From Hansfordia pulvinata (Eukaryota; Ascomycota; Sordariomycetes; Xylariales), in contig BJKQ01000016.1 in assembly GCA_006538405.1 (NCBI GenBank), positions 372,001 through 436,000 of the forward strand: a stretch of DNA of 64,000 bases, written 5' to 3'. Made by a program: the position numbers and the translations under genes. A model generated the notes under the pieces. It searched no databases. It saw nothing but the letters and a program-made list of their open reading frames with translations, and was not told the DNA's origin. This document shows positions 20,383-31,488 of the stretch, piece after piece (position 1 is the first letter of the stretch; every line of letters begins with the position of its first letter).

Positions 20383-23198
20383 AGTTGCATTTGAGAGAAG
20401 ACATCAGGATCAAAACGTCAGCAGAGGCGTTGTTCAAATATGGTCGAAACTACTGGGGATCGAATGTCCCAGCACGCCCAGCAGGAACCAGGATCGAGCG
20501 AAAGTAGGGCGAGCTACGGTCTACGTACAGGGAATAATATGTATCAATTAGTACATAAGATATCACAGCGTCAACATGATTTGTATTACAAGACGTTGAG
20601 AGTTGGAGTTGGCAAGGTATGTAGTCATTGTGTATGCAAATAAATCTACGGGTGGTTTCTCGAGAGCGAGGCGGGCTGATGCGTCCAGGCTGGCTGCCCG
20701 GTCGGTTTGTTGAGGGGATGCCAAACGTCTCAAACTGTTCGCCCGTCATTCTATTCAATGCTAGGCCGCCTTCATCTTCCACGATACGCTCTTAAGCCTC
20801 GCCAGTCTCTGACTCGAAGAGTCGCCAAAGGAGAAAGAAAGAAAGAAAGAAAAAAACAATCTTCCTGTCTGTCAGTCTCAGTCCCGCAGACAACTCAGAC
20901 TCACCTACCCGGTTGGCCATGCGGGGCTCGCCCACCGTACGACAGCAAGGCTTGGAAGACGGGTCCCTGGGACGAGGCGGACGAGACAGACAGGAAGGGC
21001 CCGCCGTGCCCGCACCCGGTGGCCAGGCCTTACCAACCAGCAGTAGGGAGTGCCCTCACAAAAGTATTCTGCGTCCACGGCGAGACCTGCACGAGTATGT
21101 AATGTAGGAACCCAGGCTGCGGTGCTCTTGGCCGGCCGCAGCGCGGTAGTGCATCGGTCAGCCCGTGGCGATCATGACGAGGACGCCGTTAAAAGACCCA
21201 ATCCGGGGTGACGAGGGGCGATCTGGTTAGATATCGCACGACGGCGGTCCGACCTGTACAGATAGCCGTCTTCACCAGCGCTGCCCGGCCGCCCGCCCAC
21301 TCGTACATCCACGGCTGGATACAAGCCAGAAAACCTTCACTGCCGCGGGAGGGATCAGCACCGCATATCTTATATATATACATGGCGAGCCGGCCTCTCG
21401 AGCCCAACGTACGCTAAGAAGAGGGGGCTCCGAAGAGTAACAAGACAACATCAGCACCTCTCGCCAGACGTCTTCTCTGCCGGACTCGGCCACAACTACG
21501 ACGTGCAGGCAACACGCGTGTTACCCTCGCTTCGGCGCTGGCCGCTCTCCTCGCGACGCGACGGAGGTCCGGGCTGGCAAATCCCTCAGTTCACGATGCG
21601 GAAGGACTCTTGCCCCCCGCCCCCTGGCAATGGCGTTGATCCGCGGCTGGCTGTAGGGCACGGGCATATCAGTGCAAAGCGCACACAACCGCGTACTGCC
21701 AGCGACTCGACCACTCGTGGTCCGCCAGTGTGCGTCTGGAGCCATGGTGAGCGGGCGTGCCGCTTCGCGGGGCTGCTCAGCTTCACCGGCCCCCTTCCAT
21801 ATCTCTCGCCGCTGTGACAGCCAACTAGTCGCCCAGGTGCATTGATCTGCCAGCCAACGCGGACAAGACGTCGCACATCATCAAGGTCGTGCACCGCGCA
21901 TCAGTGCCCCTTGGGCATCGTCGGGGGCGGGCACGGCACGTTTGCGCGACCGAACACCGTCAGGGACGGGCGTGACCGTTGACCTTATCCTTTGTCCATG
22001 GTGGTATCTGAGCTGACGAGAGGCTGAAAAGTACGTTCTGCACGATCTCGCCCCCCCCTTTTTTTCCCTTCCTCCTCCCCCCCACCCCTTCCTTCTTCCG
22101 CTGACAAAAAAACCCCCCTCTACCCGCCAAAAGAAGAAAGACGTCGCCATCAACGAGAAGGAGGACTCGGAACGCGTCGTCATCCTGGTGGTTTCCCGGT
22201 ACGTGGACGAGGTGGAACGCGTACGCGCGGGTGGGCTGGGGCCTGGCCTGGGGCTTGCGGTAGCTCAACTACCTCGTCCGGCGCGCCCCGGCTGTCGCCC
22301 ACATGCGTGGGCGGCGCGTCTCCAGCGCCTGCGCCGTTCCGGGTTCCGCCTGCTCCCCTTCTCCCGCCCCCCTGGGCGCGCTGAGTGAGGTGGTGTGGTG
22401 TGGAGGACGTGGTGAGATGGTGCATGGGAATTGAGTGCGTTTTGGGGTTGCTTACAGTGCCCGGGGCACGATAGGTGGCGTGGGCTCGGGAGGGGTGCCT
22501 GGGAGAGGGCTACGCTGACTAGAATGAAGGCGTTGCTCGAACGAGTTTGCTGATTCTAGAGGATTGGATGCTTATTTGGTAGAAATAAGCAAGGGAGACT
22601 TCGGCCAGATAGATGGCCAACCCCTACCAATATGTATGCGCCGTCTGTATACCTGCTTCGGAGGAGTGCTAGACTCTCATGGGGCATCCCAGACATCCTG
22701 CTTCAAATAACAAAACCAGGGAGCTCCGGCATCATATCCAATGAGCCGCTTCTGTGTAATCAGTAGAGTTTGCGCAGAGACCATGGCGCCAGAAGAGGTG
22801 ATTGCATGCGAGCATTGCGCCGGGCAGATAGATACGGCGAGGACTGTTGCGCCAAACGCTCGCCAAGAAGAGACGCCACCCGAATGATGGCCAACAATGG
22901 CATTCAGACGAAAGGAGACTGAGCCTTGACATTTGCTTCTCCTTAAGATTACATGATCGAGTTGGCGGCTGTCACCTGCAAGCCGCGTGTCTGACTCAAC
23001 TGGCCCCGCCGATACAAGAGCTGCGTTCAGACTCTAATTTTTGTCAGGGAGCCTGACTCGGTCGCGCAGCACTGATTGGTCGTGATACAGATGTGCTTGG
23101 GGAAGTGAAAAAACGGGGGTATATGATGATTTTCTACACATAAATGGTACAGATACTTTTCACACGTCTTACAGTCTACCGCAACCGGCCACGGGCAG
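20383..23198. other. Long spacer, possible exon-like islands only
   Basis: No gene is supported. Two short stretches read like coding exons on the plus strand (about 21850-21905 and 22134-22198) but could not be joined to a gene. 22050-22130 is a polypyrimidine tract with several C and T runs. An A-rich microsatellite-like tract is at 20830-20860. Confidence 0.4.
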
Positions 23199-24169
23199 TC
23201 ATGACTCGGGGTCGCGGCGAACGGCGAAGAAGTAGTTGCCGACCTTCTCGCTGCCCGAGACCTCCCTCCAGCCGACACCGGGGATGTAGATGACGCCCAT
23301 GCAGCGGGGCTGGACCAACCGGAGCGGCTGTGGGTGAAGTGGCGCGCGAGCTCGTCGTCGTTGATGTACTTGCGCCAGTCGTGGGTGCCGCGGGGCACGA
23401 TGTTGAGGATGTCCTCGGCGATGAGGTTCGTCGTCAGCCAGCTCATCCAGGTGCGGGCAATGGTGCTCATGACGAGCCAGCCGCCGGGGCGCACAAAGGG
23501 GGTGCAGCTGTCGAGGAAGCGGGCCGGGTCGGTGACGTGCTCGAGGACCTCGAAGACGGACACGACGTCGTAGGCGTCGGCGGGGGACTCGGGCAGGGGG
23601 AAGTGCTCGACGGGGATGTTCTGGTAGCGCAGGGTGCGGGCGAGGGCGGGATCGCGGCGCGCGTGGGCCTTGGCGACGGAGAGAACCTCGGGGCTGGGGT
23701 CGAGGGCGGTGACGGAGGCGGTGGTGGGCAGGCGGGCGGCTGACTCGGCGAAGATGCCGCCGCCGCAGCCAATGTCGAGATATCTCAGGCCGGGGGTGGG
23801 TTGGCCGGCCGCGGGCGAGTCAGGGCCGGGCTCGGTGCCGGGGACCGACGCGCGACAGGAGCGGATGAAGTCGTGCCGCAGGGGGTTCATGAGGTGGAGG
23901 AAGCGCGAAGGGCCCTGGGGATCCCACCACGAGGAGGCCAGCGCGTTGAAATGGGCGACTTCGTCGGGGGAGACGGTGGTGGGCGAAGATGACGAGTGCG
24001 GCGAGGCGTCTTGAGGGGCGCGGGCCGTGGCCGAGAAGCTGCGCGAGGCCGCGGCGACGGCGGCGGGTGAAGATGGGTGGGATATGCGGGTGGCGCGTGG
24101 CGTGACAGAGATGCGGGCGGCGGCCCGGAGACAGCGACTCGCTGACGTCGCCATGGGTCGCGACGACAT
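23199..24169 (-). CDS. coq3: COQ3-like ubiquinone biosynthesis O-methyltransferase, one apparent -1 frameshift
   Basis: Start ATG 24167-24169. The first 50 residues are Arg/Ser/Ala-rich (MSSRPMATSASRCLRAAARI), a mitochondrial presequence. Next come FNALASSWWDPQGPSRFLHL and NPLRHDF, typical of Coq3/UbiG, and the SAM-binding motif YLDIGCGGGIFAES near residue 130. VFEVLEHVTDP and VPRGTHDWRKYI follow. Coq3 makes both O-methylations of coenzyme Q on the matrix face of the inner membrane. The frame breaks at the G run 23306-23309. One extra C on the coding strand restores PRCMGVIYIPGVGWREVSGS and KVGNYFFAVRRDPES with stop at 23199, giving 323 residues, a normal length. As written, the frame instead runs on to 23027 with an unrelated tail. 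The gene is divergent from RIB3 across 1.5 kb. Confidence 0.9.
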
Positions 24170-25729
24170 CGTGTGTATGTGTGGTTGTAGAGGCGGCGGT
24201 GGTGACGGAGCTGAGCGAAACAATTTCGAGGTTGTCATCCAGCAATTGTAGCGTAGCGCCGGGAGGAGTGCCCGGGCTGCTGGATCGCTCGTCGGTACTT
24301 CCTACTACCTTCATGCACGGCAGTGGCCAGACTGCAGGTGCTGCGGTCACGGAGGGGGCGACAGGCGGCATCCAGGATCCAGCTGCGAGGATTACCGGCT
24401 TCTAGAAGCTTTGGTAGCTTCGAGGACCCTGAAAAGTGTACATGGCGGTACTTTGAGCGGCGTGCTCGAAGCGGGAGCTGAACGATTCCAGAGTCGCAAC
24501 CTTACCTTTATCCGCTTCGTCACTACCCTGGACGGATAGGTGATGGTGATATTTGTGATCTTGTACTCTAACCTGGGGCCGCGTTCAAAGCTCTTATTCC
24601 GAGTTCCAAGACAGATACAGGCAATCAGAGGCCAGAGATATACCTGTCCAGCAGTCACCGACCATGTGACTTGACGTGCCTAGGCCGTAATTAAGACGTC
24701 CTTTGAGCAACTCGTCTCAGTTGGGTGCCCTGAGATGTTGCATGGCTGACACGGACTTAAGCAGCTGTGAAGTTGCCTTCTTGATAGAAGCAGTTTTGTA
24801 CTTCCAGATTGACTCGTTATGGATCGAGCTGTATCATCTCAACCAAGGCCGACTTAAACTGACGCGACAGTCACACGACTGCATCGCCGCTCATCATGTA
24901 CGCCATTGCAGTCAGTTACTTCGCAATGAATCAGAATAATGGTTGCGTGGCCAGGCCAATCTGACTCTGCCGGGACCAGGCAACCGGCTGGGTGGTACCG
25001 AGTGCCTCAAGGTGCTGGCCGTGTCGGCACAAAGGTGAACACTCATCATCAGCTTTGCGACGCGGCGCCGAGTTTCGGATCCACTGGGGGGAACTCCGTC
25101 GGTCGGTCAATCCGTACATGTCACGATGTATGGTAAAATTGGATGTTCCACGGCCGTCTACGCGCTACCGCCGGCCCAGGCACGCCAGGCCCGACAGCCG
25201 CTGCGGGCGGCGCTGGCATGTGCACCAGCTGCTCGCTAGTAGGTACAGTCCTGTACCAGACTCTCATCAGCATCAGTCAGCAGGTACTCGTGTTGGTTGG
25301 TAATTGGGAATGCCGCCAGCATACGCCCGGCCTTGTCTGCCTCTATTCGACGATACAGGACATCCTTCTATCAGCGCCAGCAATCAATCATCCGACCTGC
25401 TTCAAGACGGCCCGGACGCCCATCGCCGCATTGTCTGGCATTGTCTCGCATTGTCTCCTGTCTCTTTTCCCCGGCTACCTTTCAAGTGGACGGGAAACCT
25501 ATTATAAATTTCCATTCCCGCGTCCCTCGACTCGGCTAACCCAATCCAGCGCCTACCGGGATTCCATTACACCCAGGCCGTTGCCCCTCGGCTCAGTTCT
25601 CATCGCACCTTCCCGGCCTCACGCACGAGGCTCGCTGGTCTTCCCCTTGACTTTTAGATCTTCGCTTGTCGCAGTTGTTCCCTGCAACTCGCATCTCACG
25701 CTTCCCTCCCACCCTCCGCCGCCGCCACC
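24170..25729. other. Divergent promoter region of COQ3 and RIB3
   Basis: No gene seen in this 1.5 kb. A TATAAA at 25504-25509 precedes the RIB3 start by about 220 bp and is followed by a pyrimidine-rich leader. Confidence 0.5.
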
Positions 25730-26495
25730 ATGTCGGCCACCGCCATAGACCCCAATAGCTTCGACTCGATACCCGACACGATAGAGGCCTTCCGTAAGTC
25801 GCACGGCCGCTGCTGCCCCGCCATCGCATGCCCCTCCTCTGACCACCGCCGCTCCCCGCGCAGGCAACGGCGAGTTCATCGTTGTCCTCGACGATGCCGA
25901 CCGCGAGAACGAGGGCGACCTCATCATAGCCGCCCAGGATGTCACGCCCGAGCAGATGGCCTTTATGGTCCGCTACTCGTCCGGCCTGATCTGCGCCCCC
26001 ATCGCCCCCGACCGCACCGAGTCCCTCGACCTCCCCCAGATGGTCCCGGCCAACGAGGACGCCCGCGGCACCGCCTACACCATCTCCGTCGACGCCGCCG
26101 ACCCGTCCGTCACCACCGGCATTGGCGCCCGCGACCGCGCCCTCACCGTCCGCCTCCTCGCCGACCCTTCCGCCGAGCGCGCCACCTTCCGCCGCCCGGG
26201 CCACGTCTTCCCCCTGCGCGCCCGCCCCGGCGGCGTCCGCGTGCGCCCCGGCCACACCGAGGCTGCGATCGACTTCTGCCGACTCGCCGGCCGCCAGCCC
26301 GCTGCCGCCATCTGCGAGCTCGTCGATGACGGCAGCGAGGTTGCCGGCCAGGCCGTGCGCCACGAGCCCGGCATGATGCGCGCCGACGCCTGCATCAAGT
26401 TCGCCCGCGCCTGGAACCTCAAGGTCTGCACCATTGCCGACCTCGTCGCCCACCTCGAGAGGACCGAAGGCAAGATCGCCGCTAACGGGTCGTAA
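25730..26495 (+). CDS. RIB3: 3,4-dihydroxy-2-butanone-4-phosphate synthase (riboflavin synthesis)
   Basis: Start ATG 25730 in GCCACCATG. One intron, 25794-25863 (GTAAGT..GCAG), gives 231 residues, the usual size for fungal Rib3. The active-site loop DDADRENEGDLI falls at residues 31-42, with Arg35, Glu36, Glu38 and Asp40 in place. TTGIGARDRALT and RPGHVFPLRARPGG follow, then the second catalytic segment RPGHTEAAIDFCRLAG around residue 150 and AAICELVDDGSE. The enzyme converts ribulose 5-phosphate to 3,4-dihydroxy-2-butanone 4-phosphate and formate, supplying the four-carbon part of lumazine. It is monofunctional here: no GTP cyclohydrolase II domain follows. The frame is clean and the call is secure. 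Confidence 0.96.
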
Positions 26496-27484
26496 CCGCC
26501 GCACCGAGCACGGGGGAGTGGTGGTTTGAGAGGCCGTCGTGCCCTCTTAATGTCGGAGTATTCCGACCATTTCGCGAGCGCGAGTCGGGTTTGCATCTCG
26601 ACCAAAATTGCGCGACGGATTTTACGTACTCATATGCATGGATAGAATTTTAGACATCGGTTCGAATCGCTACTTCAATCATTTGCCCAGGCCAAGTCGT
26701 GCGGTAGAGCCGGCGCGGACCAGAAATCGGTGCAAGTCCCCAGCAGCCCTCCCCGCCAGGCGTGGTCAGGTGCGTAGCATGCTCCAGAGCAGGTCACGTC
26801 TCTTACCCGGTGGATGCACTTACTGCATTGAGCTACGCTCAGCTGCGTCCGACACCTGACGGGGTGTGTTTCCCACCAATACGTGATCAAGGTCCAACAA
26901 TGGCCTGAAAAGGCCTCGAGTGATCCGGCCGTGGACGTTGATTTGCATTTCTCTGGGAAGCGCGGGTGTGCCCCATTGCAACACCAATGCTAATCTTTCG
27001 TCGTGGCGGCCCAAGCAATTGAGGAGTGTCTGCCGGCGGCGTTGCACAGTTTTCAGTCCGGAGAAGAACAAAAAGCAAACGATCACTGTCTGTTTGTGCA
27101 TGGCGAAAGACCAGAACAGAAGGGCGATGAAAGCAGTGAACTCCATGCGGCCGCACGTCGGATTTATAATGCAGACAAAAATTCTTCGAATTATGACATG
27201 AGTGGACAGCAGTCGCGAAAAGAAATATGATTGTTGCGCTCTGGAAGGTGCGACCATCCAGTTAGGGTATCTGCAAGTACAGGAGCAGCGAGGGTAGCAT
27301 CCTCGTCATCGTTTGTCTCATCATCGTTCACTCTATTGACCTCAATTCATGTTTCTCACCTCGCATTTCTTGCCATAGCCGACGCCGGATCCGATTACTC
27401 CCCTCCACTAAAAAAGCACGCGGGCTCGCCGCTTCGACAGACTCTCCAGCTCGTTTGTGCTGATAGCGCGGCTTGTAATTTCCA
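26496..27484. other. Spacer between convergent genes
   Basis: No gene seen. A segment read on the minus strand around 26790-26840 resembles a tRNA A box (CGTAGCTCAATG) but has no matching B box or cloverleaf. It is not called a tRNA. Confidence 0.45.
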
Positions 27485-29284
27485 TCACCCCGGGTTGTCC
27501 GGGCTCCCCTCAGACCCCTCCTCTCTTACGTCGTGGAACAAGAGAGCGAGCGCCGATGACTTCCAAAGCGGGAGGTTTGTGGCCCGGCGCGACTCCCAGA
27601 CGGTGAAGACGAGGAGGACCAGCCCAGCCAGCTCGCAGGCGGCGGGCATGATGTACCACCACCAGACAATCCTGACGAAGACAACTTCCCTCTCGCTGCT
27701 GCCGTGAGCGGCCTGGTAGTTGCTGGAGCCCGAGGCGCGCACACTGTCGGTCATGGCCTTGGCGACGCGGCCCATGAGAGCGGCCAGGCCGCCCGAGCTC
27801 GCGGAGAAGAGCGGCGGGTTGCGGGCCAACTGGTAGTTCTGATACTCGCCCCACAGGCCCTCGGTGTCGTTGAGCTGGGAGACGAGGAAGAAGGTCAGGA
27901 AGCCCCAGTCCGTCACGTCCAGGTGCATCGTGGGGAAGGCCTTTCTGGGCGGCTGCTGCTGCTGCTGCTGCTGGCCCTGCCCCTGGCCGTCGACCTCGTC
28001 CCCAACGCCCTCCCCCACCGGGCTCTTCAGCGTGGCATTGCGGCGGGTGCCCAGGTCCTGCTTGGGGACGCTGGCCATGTCGGGGACGGCCAGGCGCGAG
28101 CGGGGGGCGCGGGTCAGCTGGTTGCCCTCGGCGCGCCAGTCCTCGAGCTCCCAGACGGCGAGGCCCAGGCTGCACTCGGTCACGTTGGCGTCGTAGTGGC
28201 GGCGGGGCTGCTGGTTGTTCTCCTCGGCCTGGTAGTGGGCGACGTGCAGGAAGGTGGTGGGCAGCTCGGTGCTGTCGCCGGTGTAGATGCCGGACTGGGT
28301 GACGCTCCAGCGGTCGTGGGTGGAGCAGTTGACGTAGTTGGACGTCTGGAGGGAGGTCGGGCTGTTGCGCGTGACGAGGCCGATGCCCGCGGGGGTGCGC
28401 ATGGTGCAGTTGTACGAGCCGACGTCGCCCCAGTCGGGCGTGACGTCGCCCGTCTGCCAGCGGCGGCAGACCTTGGTGTCGAAGGTGGCGGCGGTCACGT
28501 CGCGGCAGTCGGCGGCGAAGCCCAGGGTCTGGTAGCGCTGGCCCGCCCAGGAGCAGGTGCCGTTGCAGCGGAAGTCCGGGGTGGCCTCGATGCCGTACAT
28601 GGCCAGCGAGGCGGCGCCGCGGATGGCGAAGTCGAGGGTCGAGGGCTGGGGGCCGATGGCGTCGACCTGGTAGCCGGTGACGTAGTCGTGCGCGTAGCCG
28701 AAGCTGGCGCCGTCGGCGTCGGGCGTGGACACGGAGCGCGTCTCGAGCTGCACGACCTGCTGGGTGAAGGGGGAGATGGCGGCGGCGACGACGGTGACGA
28801 CGCAGCCCAGCGAGGCCGCGAGGTGCAGCGGCGCGGCGGCCAGCAGCTTGAGGGCGCCCAGCGGGCCCCGGCTGGCCTGGTCGAAGGTCTCGAGCTCGGC
28901 CAGCGGGCGCCCGGCGGCGGCGGCGGGCCCCCTCCGCCGGAAGTACTTCCACTTGAGCTGGCCGAGGCACGAGGCCACGGGCACCAGCAGCATGCTCTTG
29001 GCGACGGTGCTCAGGGCGCCGACCACGGCGTTGAGCGAGACGACGGGCGAGCCCCACGAGTCGAGCGGCTGCCCGTCCATCCGGCCCAGGATGGCGACGA
29101 GGGCCACCTGCGCCGCCCAGCTGAGCACCAGCGCGCCGGCGTCCGAGGGCCAGAAGTCGTGGATGGAGCTCGGGCGCCTGCTGGTGGTGGTGGTGGCGGC
29201 GAGGGACGGCTTGGTTGGGCTGCTACCGCGGCCGCCTTGGTAAGGGAGCATCTCGTGATCTTCCTCGTCGAGTGACGGGCTCAT
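27485..29284 (-). CDS. DUF3176 family membrane protein
   Basis: Start ATG 29282-29284 (MSPSLDEEDHEMLPYQ); an upstream Met in frame at 29344 would add 20 residues. The single exon gives 599 residues. After a Ser/Thr-rich head come two membrane segments, GALVLSWAAQVALVAILG and SLNAVVGALSTVAKSMLLVP. The DUF3176 signature follows (GQLKWKYF.., LETFDQASRGPLGALKLL), then a third hydrophobic segment. A long loop holds several Cys and N-glycosylation sites (NCT, NCS, NVT), so it probably faces outward. A poly-Gln stretch interrupts it. The last membrane helix contains VRIVWWWYIMPAACELAGLV, followed by a short cytosolic tail. The family is common in filamentous ascomycetes and its function is unknown. 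A 523-residue open frame on the opposite strand is a shadow caused by high GC at third positions. Confidence 0.85.
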   Translation of the reverse strand: MSPSLDEEDHEMLPYQGGRGSSPTKPSLAATTTTSRRPSSIHDFWPSDAGALVLSWAAQVALVAILGRMDGQPLDSWGSPVVSLNAVVGALSTVAKSMLLVPVASCLGQLKWKYFRRRGPAAAAGRPLAELETFDQASRGPLGALKLLAAAPLHLAASLGCVVTVVAAAISPFTQQVVQLETRSVSTPDADGASFGYAHDYVTGYQVDAIGPQPSTLDFAIRGAASLAMYGIEATPDFRCNGTCSWAGQRYQTLGFAADCRDVTAATFDTKVCRRWQTGDVTPDWGDVGSYNCTMRTPAGIGLVTRNSPTSLQTSNYVNCSTHDRWSVTQSGIYTGDSTELPTTFLHVAHYQAEENNQQPRRHYDANVTECSLGLAVWELEDWRAEGNQLTRAPRSRLAVPDMASVPKQDLGTRRNATLKSPVGEGVGDEVDGQGQGQQQQQQQPPRKAFPTMHLDVTDWGFLTFFLVSQLNDTEGLWGEYQNYQLARNPPLFSASSGGLAALMGRVAKAMTDSVRASGSSNYQAAHGSSEREVVFVRIVWWWYIMPAACELAGLVLLVFTVWESRRATNLPLWKSSALALLFHDVREEGSEGSPDNPG

Positions 29285-30654
29285 GGTGACGAACGGACCT
29301 TGCCGCCGGGGACGCGGGGGTTCGAGAGTGGCGGCGAGAAGCAAGGGCTCATATCCAGGGGTGAGGATTCTGGAATGCGGTGATGGTGGTGGTGGTGGTG
29401 GTGGCCCGGAGCTCTCTTCTTACGGGCGTGGCGGGATGGGGCCGGGCATGGAGTTGCTTCTGCCTGCTCCCTCTCTTCCTGCCTGTGTCTCTGCCTCTTC
29501 GCGACTTCGGCAATGTGTCGCACATGGGCATGGATACGACACACACGAGGTGACAAGGCCCTGCGCGCGTGCGGCTCGCAACCCCCATCTTTATAACAGT
29601 CGAGAGAGGGGGGCTGGCTGGGCTGAGCTGGGCAGGGTTGGCAGGGTTGGCAGGGTTGGCAGGGTGGACAGTCAGTCGGGGCGCCAGGCAGCGAGCGCTT
29701 GGCGTTGTGGCTATGTGAGACTTTACTGGTCGAGCCAAGCTGCTATGTACTACGATATACTCGCCTTCTTTGGCAATTGTTATTGTTATTGCAGGCTGGC
29801 ACACGGCTGGTCGTGCCGGACCCCGGTCTCTGCGGCTGACAACCCAGCGTCGTGCTGAGGGAGGTTTGCTTTTCGTATTTATTCTAATTATAGCATGCAA
29901 GCACGGCGGGGTCGGCTGCAGAACCGGGGACTGCGGGCGGCTAATAACAATCATCTTAAGATTACCTGGTTCGAACGAATACACTCAATGTAGTTTTCAA
30001 GATGTATGTGAGGGAGGTAGCCTGTGTCCCCACATGTAGGTGCTTACAGTACTCACTGTAGGTAGGCGAGATCCTATTGCTCTGGCTGATTGATAAGACT
30101 TGTGGCGCCGCTGCTGTCGTCCTTGGTTCGCCACAATCTGACAGCCCAAGAGACTTGCCGTCGGTCCCTGGATCTTGGCTTGGCAAGACCGCAGATTAGT
30201 TGTTTGGCAGTCGACAGCCTTGTTCGACTTGATCCGGCTTCTACTGAGTGCCTTTTTTTCTTTTTTTTCTTATACATCAAGTCGGCCGTGGGGTCTTCCC
30301 CGGCGCTCGATCATAAGGACGGAAATCACGCTCCCGGACAGGGTTGATGCTATAGCAAATCAAGCAAGACTCTATTTCTACCAAGACTCTATGTGTACCT
30401 ATCCAGAGCGATTATAAAGAAATTCCAAAACCCCCCGACCCCAAGCGCGCTCGCAGAGACAACGGCAGAATACTGCGTTTATGGTTCCCGTATACAGATA
30501 AAGAAAATGCAAGTATTCATATGATCTTCAAGTAACCTCTTACCCGAGGTTGTGGCCGCCATCCCCCACTCTTTCCAGCTCGTGTAGGTGAGTGTAGGAC
30601 TTGTTTGTGTTTCTTGTCCGCTGTCCACCCGTTTCTGATTACCCCTAAACATCT
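29285..30654. other. Spacer with a 9-bp repeat
   Basis: This is the promoter side of the DUF3176 gene and the 3' flank of the next minus-strand gene. It includes a GTG-rich tract (29384-29403) and the 9-bp repeat at 29632-29667. No gene seen. Confidence 0.5.
29632..29667. repeat. 9-bp tandem repeat, four copies
   Basis: GCAGGGTTG three times, then GCAGGGTGG, in non-coding DNA. Confidence 0.9.
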
Positions 30655-31488
30655 CTAAGCGTGCTGGTGTACTTTTTTGTGTTTTTTTTTATTTTTCGTT
30701 TGTTGGCGGTTTCCTCGCCGCCTTGTAGTAAGTAGCAGATCAGAGGTTGGTGTGCTTTCAAGACTGCTTCTGCTTCCCTCCTCCCAGGAGAAGGGGTTGA
30801 TCCAACTCTGGAGGTACTGGCCCCAGGTCTGCTTGTCGCCCGCCTTCTCGGCAGCCTTCTCGAGCTGCTCGATCTCCTCGCGGCGCTCGTCGGCCAGGGA
30901 CTCGTCGTCGACGTCGGACCAGTCGTCGCCCGAGGGGCCGCCCTCGATGGCCGGGAGGCGGACGCGCGCGAGGATCTCGGTGCCGTGCGAGTCGGCCAGC
31001 TGCGCGCGGACGGCCTCGGCCTCCTCCCGGGTGGCGAACTCCTGCGTGCGGATGAGGGTGTGGGCTTGCACCACCATGTTGTACGTCTCGTCGTCCTCGG
31101 TCCACCCCCAGCAGTCTTCGCACGCCCACTGCGGCACGTGGATGTTGAACCGGTACCTCGCGCTCTTGACACGCCACGCGCACAGCGTGTACACGTATGG
31201 GTTGCGGTGCGCGTGCTCGTAGCACCTGCTCATCGCGTCGTCGAAAAGCGCGAAATGCAGCGCGTTGGCGTGCTCTCGCAGGGTCGCCCGCGTCGCCAGG
31301 TCCGAGGATGAGGAGCTGCTGTCTGCCGCCGCCGCTCTCGGCTCGGCCTGCTCGACCCCGAACCCGCGGCGGAGCAGAAAGTCGGAAAGGCTCTCGCCCG
31401 GCGCCTGCGCGGCCACGTCCCGCGGGTCCAGGGCCGCTGCCGACGCGACGCCGAGGAGCGGCAGGAGGAGGAGGTTCTTGGAATGCAT
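30655..31488 (-). CDS. Secreted protein of unknown function (277 aa)
   Basis: Start ATG 31486-31488. MHSKNLLLLPLLGVASAAAL is a signal peptide, with LDPRDVAAQ next as a possible propeptide. The mature protein has a Ser run (SSSSSS) and a central part with five cysteines and many aromatic residues (SRCYEHAHRNPYVYTLCAWR and WACEDCWGWTEDDETYN). An acidic region EGGPSGDDWSDVDDESLADE and a short helix follow. The final 40 residues are basic (NKKKHKKVHQHA); the C-terminal tail may be overlong if a small 3' intron was missed. No domain is recognised. A TATAAA read on the minus strand at 31724-31729 lies 236-241 bp upstream of the start. Function unknown. Confidence 0.62.
   Translation of the reverse strand: MHSKNLLLLPLLGVASAAALDPRDVAAQAPGESLSDFLLRRGFGVEQAEPRAAAADSSSSSSDLATRATLREHANALHFALFDDAMSRCYEHAHRNPYVYTLCAWRVKSARYRFNIHVPQWACEDCWGWTEDDETYNMVVQAHTLIRTQEFATREEAEAVRAQLADSHGTEILARVRLPAIEGGPSGDDWSDVDDESLADERREEIEQLEKAAEKAGDKQTWGQYLQSWINPFSWEEGSRSSLESTPTSDLLLTTRRRGNRQQTKNKKKHKKVHQHA

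Noticed and set aside
26790..26850. tRNA-like A box (CGTAGCTCAATG) on the minus strand
   Set aside because: No B box at the right distance and no D or T stem pairing.
27704..29275. 523-codon open frame on the plus strand
   Set aside because: It is antisense to the DUF3176 gene and has the Val/Gly/Ala-rich composition produced by GC-rich third positions; it lacks any motif.
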